Shown here: one piece after another, positions 34,901 through 46,900 of the stretch
How the letters are laid out: each line of letters opens with the position of its first letter
Numbering within the stretch: the stretch's first letter is position 1
From: Spirometra erinaceieuropaei
Lineage: Eukaryota; Platyhelminthes; Cestoda; Diphyllobothriidea; Diphyllobothriidae
DNA length: 64,000 bases
Reading direction: 5' to 3'
NCBI GenBank assembly: GCA_902702965.1
Contig: CACRXP010000007.1
Span: 2,064,081 to 2,128,080, forward strand
Translations under genes and position numbers: made by a program
Notes under the pieces: model-generated
Told to the model about the DNA's origin: nothing
Databases searched by the model: none
Seen by the model: the letters and a program-made list of their open reading frames with translations, nothing else

Positions 34901-37900
34901 CCCACGCTTAGTAATTCCTCCCTTGGAAAGCTGTTTTCGTATCGTCTGTTTGTTTGCCCAGTCTGTTTGGAGGCCGCGACTTTGGGAATGTGTGTCGCAT
35001 TTAGCTAGGCACTAAGATCTGCTCACCAGTTCACTGCTACCGGACTTCCTCTACCGAAAAAGACTGGGTTTAAGATCTTGTTTACTCTCCAGCAACTGAG
35101 AAACCAACTTGTTTTATTACGCCGAACAACGGGGCGAGGGGAGGGGAAAACCGAGGATTAGTTGGCCGGCTGGAACGCCACCGCTGTTTAGTTGAGGCAT
35201 GCTGCAGTTTGCATAAAAGTATTTAGCTTCACACAGTCAAGAAGGTCTCGCGGTGGCTGTCTAGGTTTGCATATTTCTCGTGCCCTGTCTCGCGAAATCT
35301 TGTTCCACTTGCTAGTAATCATAACGGTTTGAACGTCGCAACCGACGATGTCCACCGCAGCAAGGTGAAGCAGGCACAGTGACTAGCGCCTGAATTAATT
35401 TCTGGTCATAGTAGGCTCGCACACCATCTACTGAACGAGGCTCGGGTGTCCCACACTTCGGGCTTGGGTATGGCTGGCTGACGACGGCTAATAAGCCAGA
35501 AATGGCCATTCCAGTCTCCCTTGTCTTTGTCGGCAATGCCATTCTGCCTATATATCATGCGCCGCTGTGCGGCTGCTGGTTGGGCTCGAGAGAGAGCCCT
35601 TAAGGCACAACGGAACGAGTGAGTTCCGTATGAACGATCAGTGAGCGCCCCCTACCATCTACTGAACTCTCTACTCCTCCCCCATCTGGACCCGCTGCCA
35701 AGACAGGGTCAAGAAGGGCGGAGGTGAAGGCGCAGGTGTCTGACACGGCCAGACCCGCATCTTTTCATACTACCGCACTCCCCCCCCTCCCCGTCCACAC
35801 CAAATGTCTGACCAGGATTCTACGCAACAGCAGCACCGCAACGGGTCACGAAGATAAAGATGACTGGCCAGCCGTGCTCACGACCTGTATACATAGCGAG
35901 AGCGCAAGCGCATATACCGACAGGGAACAAGATGCCAGAGAACTGCCAACGCGCACCACGCTGCGAAAGCCGCGGTTTGCTGATCCTTGAAATGCAGTGC
36001 TCTTGAAAGGGGTTTACCGGTAGGTTAATCTGCACATACGGCATCACGTCAGCGACCATCGAGGACCAATCGTAAACGAAAAGGAGGCCCCTTGCTCTAT
36101 TCCACTCGGATGCTGTCCTCGAGCTTATATGCTATGGTAGGAGGGCGCTCACCGATCATCTTGCGGAACTCACTTGTCCCGTTGTGTCTTAGGGTTCTTT
36201 CTTTAGCCCAACTATCAGCTGCACAGCGGCACGTACTGTAGGCAGAATAACATTACGGACAAAGACAAGGGAGAATGGAATGGCCATTTCTGACTTATTA
36301 GCCGTCGTCAGCCAGTCATACGCAAACCCGAGGAATGGAACACCTCGGATTCTGCCTCAGCGACTGGTACCCTTGTGGGGCGTGGCATCTCCTGCGCCCC
36401 TAACATTTTTGAGTACAAGTCGAGTCGAATCTGAGGAAGAAGATCCCGTCGGTGCGATGAATAGCTTGCTCGCCCGACCTTTTAGTAACACAGTCAGTTC
36501 TTGGACTGACAGGGCAGAGCAAGGCGGGTAGTAGATGAGGTGCTGTTTGCAAATAGTGGTCTTAGCCAAACACCGAAACTACGGCTGCGACAGTAGCGAT
36601 TGAGGGAGACAGGAGCAACTCCTATCGTTTCTCAGCAGTGAGCGAGGACATTTACATTCAGCTTGCTTTTCATATGCAGTATTCGATGGTAGCTCAATCG
36701 TTGTACCCCACGATGTCCACCGTGTGTTCCACAGCAAGATGAAGCAGACACGGTGACTTGCGTGCGCATTAGTTTATAGTGGGTGCAGACTTGCGCAGCA
36801 TCTACCGCACTCCTCCTCTCCTACCTAGGCCCGGCGTCAATACATAGTCAAAGAGACGGGGGGTGAGAGAGGCCGCAAGTGGCTGGCATGGCCGGACCCA
36901 CACCTAGGCCTACCGCCACACCCCCTGGTCCTCAACAAACAAACACATGACCAGGATTTTAACCAACAAAAATAGCACCAAAACTGGTTAGAAAGACGGG
37001 GACGACTGGGCAGCCATGCTCACGACCTGTATACCCAGCGGGAGCGCAAGCGCATCTACTGGCAGGGAACCAGGTGCCAGAGAACTGCCAGTGCACACGA
37101 GGCTGCGAGGGTCACGGTTTGCTGACTCATGGCATAACGCACGCTCTCACAAACCTTGCTAGTAATTACAGACCTTATCAATTGCTGGACGTATTAGACT
37201 AAAATTATCCCCCTGGCCGCATGCGCGACTCCCTCTTGGTTGGACGGCCACTCATTTTGGAATATAAGTGTGCGCCAATTGATTCACACAGTCGACATTG
37301 CGCAGCCGTGGAAGATTGATAGGCAGGAGCATCCGACGCGAATTTCAGTGTCGTCAGTTCAATCCTATCTGAAGGCAGACATTTTCTATGTGGATTGTCA
37401 CATTTCTATGGTCTGCCTTAATACAAACTGTTCTGGCTATTCTCTAAATCACTGGCTAGGTTAGGTGTCGAACGCGTTATCCAATACTTTCCCTGGCCGC
37501 CTATTGTTTGGCTTGTTTAGGACGCATCAGTTTTGGCTCAGAAACCTTTAACCTGATCCCTTCTTTTCGTGCGACCCTCCAGCGTCTCCATAACTGTACA
37601 TTCGCTAGCTCCACCGTCCTTATTTGTTTGTCGCAAAAGTGAGGCATTGATCATGCTTGGCTTCATGCCTGTCTCCGTCATCGTCTTGCGTTGCTACAGC
37701 CCCGGCCCAAACATTGGCGCTTTGTGGACGTCGAATTACGTTGTTCAAGGCAGTTGCATCACGTTAACTCTTGTCTGTCGTCCACATTTCAGACGGTCTT
37801 GTTAAGAAGATGGACGAACTGGATCGGACGGCGAACATGTTTTCGGGACTTGTTGCACACTCACGCTCTCTTGTACGAGCCATCTTCAATCTCTCCAAAG

Positions 37901-40900
37901 TTCACCGCGGTAAGTACTCTCCCCTGTCTTCTTCTTTACCTACTCAGCTTCAGCGTCTAAGTAGTGAATATACCCAGAGCAATCCGGCCCTGTTTTAGAG
38001 GAGCTGAGGGATACCAGTGGGAGTCGCGTATTCTGTCAGAACCCCGACGCGCGGCCTTACCCTCAAATGATACGAAGCCAGCAGGAGATTGTCGGGTCTA
38101 GGAAAAAGGCGACTGTTTTATATTGTGGTGTAAAGGATGCAAAAACCTTTGTTCGAACGTGCATCCGAAACCTCAGCCGAATGGGCTTCCTGCGCCTCGG
38201 GCGATCGAATTTTCTTCGCAGAGTCTGTTTTATCCTTCATACGCGGCGAGACTACTAGTGTCCAGTTTGCCTGGCATTGAGACGCCTGGCCTGCATCACC
38301 GTGCTATTTCGGGGAAAAACGAAAGAATGAGGCTATGGGCGAGAGGTTTGAGGATAAAACTGATGCACCCGCGTTTGTTTTGAGGCATAAGTGAAAAGAA
38401 ATCGATCTCGAGTTCTATTCTCGCACATCTTGTCGATACGAATCACCGAGTCGATGCCGAAGAAGCCTTTCAGTTTGTCTACCGGACACCAGCAAGCTTC
38501 TCCAGAGGCCTACGCCAACCGGTGCTAGCTACAGCCGAGGCAGTGGCTATACGGCTAGCCAATCCAGTGCTATGCTGCCAGAAGACTCTGACACAGGCGC
38601 TCTGTCTTCCGTGGCCAACGCCGACCCCAACGTCGCCCCAACCTCCTGATGCCAGGGTGTGTGCACAACGTACCCGACGTACTCACAGCCTATGTCCCTC
38701 CCCCTCGCCCCCTTGACCCAATGAACTCGACACGCTGACCACGCCATAGCACGCCTCGTCAGGCGAGTGGCGTAGGTACAATGGATGTTACTTGTCCCTG
38801 AATCACTTAAAAGCCATGTAATTTCGCATAACTTAAACTTCTATGCAACCGTTTTGGCCTGATAAAGAGTTAACGAAAACACGTATTTGCCAAAATTGAC
38901 TTTTCAATTGTAACATGGGAATGAATATTCGCTGAACTGAGCATAAGTTTCCGTTCAAGGACATTTTTTCAACTTTTGTCAACAGTCAAATTATCGACGC
39001 CCACCTAGGCTGGACATTGTGTATACTGCATTTGTTCATATCTTTGGGCTGGGTACCGCTCAAAGTAGCCTTTCGGAATTTATGTCTAAAGCCATCTTTG
39101 GCTCCACCCAAACGATGCATCCCAACATTTTGGTCACTCTGGAGTTCATCAACTGACAGGGTGAAGGGGGGAACTAAATAACTGGATAAGATAACGAAGC
39201 GTTTCTCACGCCTGAGCGGTGCACCTTGAACTGCAAAGGCCTACTTCAAGTGACTTGTTTTCTTTCTTGCAGATTTTGGACAAATTCTGTCAGAGATTGG
39301 TGTCAAGGAGCCCCAGATGCGTGCAGGCTTGGCCTTCACCCAGTTCGCTGATGCCCATCGAGACATGCAGAAGTTCGCCACTGAAACGCTTAAGAAACTC
39401 AAACCGGTGAGTTACTGTCCCCACCACATGCAGCAAAAGCTGACGTATACATTACGGCCAAAAAAATATTTCCACCGCCCTATACACACGACGTCCTAAC
39501 CGTCGCGAAGGACGACCTTGTTATGACCCACCTGGTACTTGAAATCCCGTGGAGCGTATACGCACTCGACCCGTGTCCCCAATACCAAAGCAGCAGACAA
39601 AGAAAACACGGCCGGCCACGGAAAGTGTATTAGAAAAACACTGCAAGTCGCGACTAGCTGATAGGTGACGTATATTTATAACATCCTACCTTGGTTCACC
39701 GGCATTCGGCCAAATGACCTTCAGGAAGAGGGGAGTAGCCAATGGAGAAGCGCCCGATGGAGATGACAGCGCTGTAGAGAGAGCAACCTCACGTGGTCCC
39801 CAGTGATTGGTCGGCTCTTGTTTTTTCGGGAGTATAGGCACTCCCAACAGACCTTCACTGCGATATGCCGATGATATTGCCTTGCATGCTTCAAGTTTTT
39901 GTAACCTGCAGTCTATGGTGTCACGGGTGAACGGGGTCGCTAAGTCGGTCGGTTTATCCATAAACGCTGGGAAGACTAAGGTGTTTTCAAGCTGCACCCC
40001 GGACCAGGAGAAGGCATCTGTCGGGATTGATGGCTGTCAACTTGAAGAAGTAGACAGTTTTAAATACCTCGGGGCTAGGCTGCTGCCTAATGGACAGAGT
40101 ACGCACGACATTGTCTCCCGAATTGATGCTGCCCGACGAGTTTTCTCAAGCCTTAGATAATGCCTATGGATCTGACACGACGTCTCCATCGCCACTAAGA
40201 TCCACGTGTACCGTGCGTCTGTCCGGTCTGTCCTTCTTTATGGTTGTGAATGCTAGGCTGTGCGCATGGAGGAGGAACTGGCGGCAATTGACCACCACTG
40301 TTTGAGGACCATCCTTCGAGTGAAGTGTAGCGACTTCGTCTCAAATGAGACAGTCCACGCTCGCTGCAAAAACATCGCAAGGATAACCCAGGCCATCCAA
40401 GAAAGACGACTGAGGTGGTTCGGGCATGTTCTTCGTCGTCCACCTCAGGAGCTCAATGTTACTGCCCTCGATCCGGCACCGTTGCCCCATTGGAGGCGTC
40501 GAAGAGGGGGTCAACTCAAAACCTGCCTCGATGCAGTTCGTCCAGACATGGAGGTGGTTCTTGGACCTTCGGTATTTGGTCTCCGTCGTTGGCGAAAAGA
40601 ATGGGTTGCGCTGTCCAGATCTGCTGCCGCTGCTGTAAACCCTGTACGCGTTATGGGGGCAAGCCGGTGTGTGGCACGCGTAGAGGGGTTGTTCAGCTTT
40701 GTCCGCCAGTGCACCCGCGCTCACATCCAGTCGTCTTGACACTGGACTGGGAGAGGGAGTGTGGTGGATGTTACACATGCCTGTCTCACCATAAACTAAC
40801 TTACCCCCGAGTCACCGGCGCTGCGTCCATTCCGTGGGGCACACGGTGGATGCTGTCGTTTGTGAGTGCCGAACCATTAATTTACCCGACGCGACGTTGG

Positions 40901-43900
40901 ATTAGAAAGGCAATGTTAAATGTGGATGGGATGGTGTGGGCAAACTGAGATAGCAAGCAGCTTCCGGGAAGTGGCCATTTCGGGAGGATGATCTGCAGAG
41001 AAGAGGTGTTGCCCATCGAAGAAAACCCTGTTTCCGGGCTTTAATTACACAAGTGCCCTCCATCTTCAGCATTGCTCCGCACATTACACTGTCATCGAAT
41101 TCGGCCATCCTGTTCATGCTCACTTTTGGACGAAACCAATAGGAACGCGTCGATCGACTGGGTCGTGAGATTCGATTTTTGTGGTCATCTTTTTCCATGC
41201 TTCTATTCGGGACCAAGATCGGGCCCTTGCATCGCACTAGTCCCTCTTTACTTCCTTCTTTAACCTCACCTTTCAACTCTACTTTCGCAAATCCATGGAT
41301 TCCATATCGCAAATGGACATTTGCAGTTGCTGTGGAGTAATCGGTGCGGTTTTTCGGCTACTGGCTGGCTACCCTAAGTCAGCACAAGTCCTCTGCGATT
41401 TAACTCCCGAAATCGCCAGCATGCCGGCCGGTCAGCAGTTAGAAGGAATGGGGTTACGAATCCTTTCGAGGAGCCACGCCTTTGGCTATTGTGATCTCTA
41501 CCACCTAACGTAGCTCGCGTTTTCTGCTGGTAGCGACTATGTACGAAGCCACTTCACCTTTTTGGCACTTTGTGTCAAATGACTTTTGTAGATGGTGGCC
41601 GACCTCAATACCTTCCTCACGAAGGCCATTCCGGACACCAAACTGACTGTCAAGCGGTACCTGGATGTCAAATTTGAGTACTTGGTGAGTGCTTTGGTGA
41701 TGCCTCTTCCCAACGCTTTGTTTGCATGCTAGATTTAGTCTTGTAAAAACGACGCCACTAGGTTATTTCTTTGTAAATAGGATCTCAGAAGTTATTGGAG
41801 CTTTCAGGCCTCCGCTAGGACCTAGTACTTCCGGCATCAAGAATCATCGCCCGTGTGGTCTAGGCACCTCCCATTTGACTGCCGTCTCCCAGCCACTTAC
41901 AACACTGTCAAGAATGTGCTGAACCGTCCACTCGAGACACATTTACTAGTCACTGCCACGCAGGCTCTGTGATCGCAGACTGTGGCATCAGCAACTCCTG
42001 TCAGGTTGGCTTTCCACCATAGGACACCGAAGAGTCTTGGGCCCAGCAGTTTGCCCAGGCGGAAATTCGGACAGCCATTTGACTGTTGAGATGTCCGCCA
42101 ATGAGCTTCTACTCTTTTTTTCATCGGAAGACCTCACGTCGGGGTCACCAATGTCGCGGCAGCAGCAGCAGATTAGGCCATAGTGAGATCCCAGCCGCTA
42201 CAACCTTTAGGCTCGGTCCCGAATAGAAAGAGAATGAGTTGTGAAAATAATTTACTCCGTACAGAAGGAGGGGTTGGAGAGAGAGAGTTGGCAGCCGAAC
42301 GAGGGCACGTCCGGCGCCTGGAAAGCAGCTTATGCGTCACAGTCCCCTGATCGAAGATGATTGGTCAGTCGGAAAACTGTGGGCTGGCGAAAACTAGGCT
42401 GCTGCTGCTGGCGGAGCATTACAACAGGCGCCCAAGCCAAGACCACTACAGGCTCTCGACGCAGTGGTGCTGTCCCGCCGTCCTGCGACCTGGTGGCCAC
42501 GCATTCGAATACGCCGTATTCTCTGGAAACACTGCCTGTCACTCACACCTCTATCTTCTGCAATTCAGGTCCTTTTCCAATCTCCTTACGAGGCGGCGAA
42601 GGCGGCCGTGAAAGTGATTGCCTTGTCCTCCGCCCTCAGGTTTACGTCCCCGGCTAAATTCCTCCTGGCCAGACTGTAGGCATCTACGGGGAGATGATAG
42701 AACATGCTGTGGGCAAGTGTAGAATAACAGTCCATCCATGGGATAGGAGGATGATCGAAACCCCCTGGGACGACCAGCTTTGTCTTACTCATGGATTGAA
42801 CCATAGTGAGGAGGGATAGACTGTCCTGCCCTATGGCCGTGTGGGGATCACATTTCATCATAGCACTCTTCCCTCCTGCAACAGTTAAGCTGGTCAACCT
42901 GACTGCCGAGTGGACGCTTCGTACAATTGGGATGCAGATCGCGAGCTGATCCCGCATAGAGTTGTTTGGCTCCTTGACTTGCTCATGCTTGTTCAGACGC
43001 GCGTTGAAGTAGGCGTGGTACCCCTGTACAGGAAAAGAAGAGTGGCCTATCCTCCTCCTCCTCCCAGTAATAGAGCTGTTTGTTTTCATCACACAAAATA
43101 TGCGCGATGAGTGTTCACCTGCGTTTCGCTTCATCCCTCGTACCTCCCGCCCGCCCGCCCGCCAGTCCTACTGCCTGAAGGTGAAGGAGATGGACGACGA
43201 GGAGTACACCTTCAACGCCCTGCAGGAACCCCTTTATCGCGTGGAGACCGGCAACTACGAGTACCGTCTGGTACTGCGCTGTCGCCAGGACGCTCGCACA
43301 CGCTTCGCCAAACTCCGCAATGATGTCCTCGTTAAGTTGGAATTATTGGACAATAAACACGGTATGCTGCCCTCCGTCATCTCCCTGTCCCCACTCTCAC
43401 TCCTCTTCGCTCTCTCTCCTGAACCACCACTTCCATCCTCCTCCCACTCCTACTCCTCCCCTTACCCACCCCCACTCCCTTTCGTCCTTCCTCTTTCACC
43501 ATCTTATTCTTGTTTTATCTTCCTCCACCTTTACAGTTCATTTCCTTGCTACTGCTTGTCCACTTTTAGCCTCTTGCAGTAGCAATTCCCTGTTTGAAAC
43601 GCACTGACGAAGCCGGATAGAGTAGGTGGCATATCTCACGAAATTCTGGACTGTAATTTCTATTATAAAAGGTTACTTAAATGGGGTTGTAATATTGAAT
43701 ATCGTACAACATAATCCCAGGATATTTCATTCGCGCCAGGATGCTTGCCCTTTGAACGCCCGTCTTTCGGGCTGCATTCAAAACTCATACTCGCCGAAAA
43801 ATGAGTACTTAAGTATCATGACTTTCTTCCTTCGTCATCGTCTCCCTCTCGCCACTCTCTGCCTGCAAAAATCACACTCATTGAAGAGTGAGTACTTAAG

Positions 43901-46900
43901 TGTCATGAAATTCCTCCGCTGACTTTCAATGCCCATATGAATCTGAACATATTCCATAGAAAGCTGTACAACCATATCTTGCCTTGTACAAATTTGTATC
44001 AAATTGCATAGATGTTTTGGCAGATTTCGAATAATTCATATTGACCCACCTGTGAAAAACTTGGCGCCTCGATGAGATTCGAACCGACGACAGTGAGGTG
44101 AAGGTTTTAGTACAGCCAACGCTCTAACCACCTGATCTACGAAGTCCCGCGGGACGACGCAAGCTTAATCACATTTGAAGCGCCGAGTTTTTCACAGTTG
44201 GGTCAATATGAATTATTCGAAATATGCCAAAATATCTGTGAATTCCGTGAGTCTGGTAGTCATCTGGTGGATTCTAGATGAATTACTTAGGAAATACTGC
44301 TTGGGCTGTCAACTTACTGTACCAGACTTGGTGGATCCGGGCGTTGAAGTAGGTTGGGCGAGTAACTTGACCCAAATGTGATTAAACTCGCGTTGTTCGG
44401 TGGGGCCTCTCAGCGCAGGTGGTTAGAGCGTTGGCTGTACTAAAGCCTTTACCTTACTGTCGTGTGTTCGAATCCCACCGGGGCGCCGAGTTTTTCACAG
44501 TTGGGTCAATATGTATCAGATTTCTTTATGTTCCAACTCTCCACTTTATCACAACCCGACCCGTCGTCCTACTTGTTTCTAGGGTTCCCAAACCACAAGC
44601 TGTACGCTTTCTATTTAAAGGGAATCATTCATCCACCTCTGTGCTATTAAGGTGTCGTACAAAGCTCAGTAAATTGTGTACTGGATATGAACCATGTTGT
44701 GGGTTTCAAAAAGAGCGTTAGCAAACTGACAGATACGGTGGTCTTCAAACGGACATCTCACGGTTTTAAAAGTGCTATAACTGCGAACGTACAGTTTTTT
44801 CGAGCAGGGAAGTCAAGTGGGTGTAAGAAAGTATTTTTCTGCGCATGTCCTCAATACGATACGTTCGGATTTAGGAAGGTGTCTAAACTCAATGGAAGAA
44901 TCTCCATGCTATATAAGTAGTAACCTTGTGGCGCATGTGATCTTTACAGACAGCCAGAAAGGCGCGCATTCAAAAGCCAACATCCCGGCGTGAATCACGC
45001 CGCGGGATTTGACATTTCGGCCGTCCTCTCCTACGATGCCCACCGTGCGAGCCACAGCAGGGTGGGCGCGGGGACGTTGACTTGCATGTGACTTGGTTTA
45101 TGGCGGTAGCAGACTTGCGTTGCATCTATCGCACTCCCTCCTCCCCAGCCACCTTGGCCTGGTGTCAGAACAGAATCAAGGAAACTGGAGGCATGACGCG
45201 GCGTGAACCCGCGCGTAGGCGTACCGCCACTTCTCCTGGCCAGTGCACCTAGGACGAGGATCCACATAAGGGCGGGATAGCCTTCCAAGCCACGGCTTTT
45301 AGCGCTCTCTGACAATTTAAAGCGGGACAGATTGTTTATAGTGATGAAGTGCGCTGCGAATTGCTGTCATTCCACTGTCTCCCTCCTTGCACCAGTCGAT
45401 AGTCCAGGCTGGGGTATCCACTGAGGCTAAGAGATGGTGTGTTGCCGGATACTTAATATTACAACCCACGTACAGTTAGTGACCTAACTCATGAAATGTA
45501 TCGAAATTTACGAATTATTGCCGATCACTCGCAAACCGACTCCATTTCATGAGTCCAATGTCTATGTTGATGAAGTACAAGTTTAAAACAATTAAAAACA
45601 TGAAAGAAATATTAAAGGCAGTGCTGCGTTGTTTAGAAATGCTGGTTTATTTTGAAAAGCGCAATATCCCGAAAACGTCAGAAATGGCTCTAATTTAGTA
45701 AACTTTGTTTTTATATGTATTGAATGTATTCTCATACCAGAAACAGTAAATATGAAAGTAGACATAAAATAACGTCTAGTAATAGTGTTTTAGTGAAGTT
45801 TACATCTAAATATCGTTTAATAGGTACTGTGATTTCATATATGACGGTTTGTCAACTGCCTACATTCTCAGTATAGAAGGAATCCCTATCTGCGTTATTA
45901 CTGCACTTTAGGGCGCCAAATTGCACAGATCTGCTAATTTGACATTTTGGAATTGATAAAACGTCTGGTTTTCTTAAAATAACCTTTGTGTTAGCAGGTT
46001 GATCACCATAGTTAACATCGGACATAAAATAAATTTCCAAGTTCGGCTAAATCTGTTTATTAAAACTCTCGCGGGTAAATTACTTTCCTTTCAATGAAAA
46101 AGTCGCTCAGATGCGTAACCGAAGTGTAGGGCATGTATTAGCATAGGAAATTGCACGAATATATTCCAACCTCCATTTTCGCCAAAATTTACTGATATTT
46201 TACTTGATATAATTGCGTAAACACAATTCCTGTACACGAAAAGGACATTTTATTGAAGAATGTGGATGAGCGAACAAAATTTTCAACGTCAAAAGCGTCC
46301 AGAAATTCTGTCATCAGTTTCTGTTATCGTATTTCATGAGGTAGGTCACGAACTGTAGGTAGTCCTTTCCTTCACTTTTGAGAATTTTGGTTAATGTTCC
46401 ATGAGATACGCTGCCTAAGTTCCTCTTTTCTGTCCTCTCCACAGTGCAAGACACGGTTGTCCAACTGCAACGCTTTGTCACAGCCCTGGCCACCTATCAC
46501 GAAAACTGCTACGAAGTCATGAAGTCCGCCGTCATCTTCCCTCTCGAGATGGACCTCTCACGCGACACCTTTGCCTACCGTTCAGACGTAATCAACACCG
46601 GTGACGACGAGGATGAGGAGGAGGAAGAAGAAGAAGACGGCGCTAATAGGGCAGACAACGACGACTATGATGAGGCCATTCTCAACTCCGAGTCTCAATC
46701 AGCCAGAGCCGTGGATGCTCTGACCGGTGATGTTGAGCAGTTGTTGGATCTCAGCGACCCAGTACCGCCTCCCAGTGCCCCCACCACCTCCCCCTCCTCG
46801 CACTTTGATGCTGATATGATCAGCATTCAGTCGGTAGAAGCCCCTGCGTCACCGCTGAAGCCCAACGCCCTTCTTAGCGGTGATCTCATCTCCATTGACT

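Larger units (their letters stand above)
43615..44960. repeat. Decayed foldback element carrying tRNA-like SINEs
   Basis: Begins GAGTAGGTGGCATATCTCAC and has GGTTACTTAAATGGGGTTG, AGTACTTAAGTGTCATG and a late CACGGTTTTAAAAGTGC, following the foldback layout with strong divergence. Two SINE pieces lie inside. It sits in PICK1 intron 8. Confidence 0.5.

Noticed and set aside
42586..43134. 182-codon minus-strand ORF
   Set aside because: No known domain and uneven composition. It lies antisense in a PICK1 intron and reaches toward exon 8 without splice logic.
44402..44487. Functional tRNA gene
   Set aside because: Stem mismatches and a SINE-type tail shared by nearby copies argue for a SINE head.
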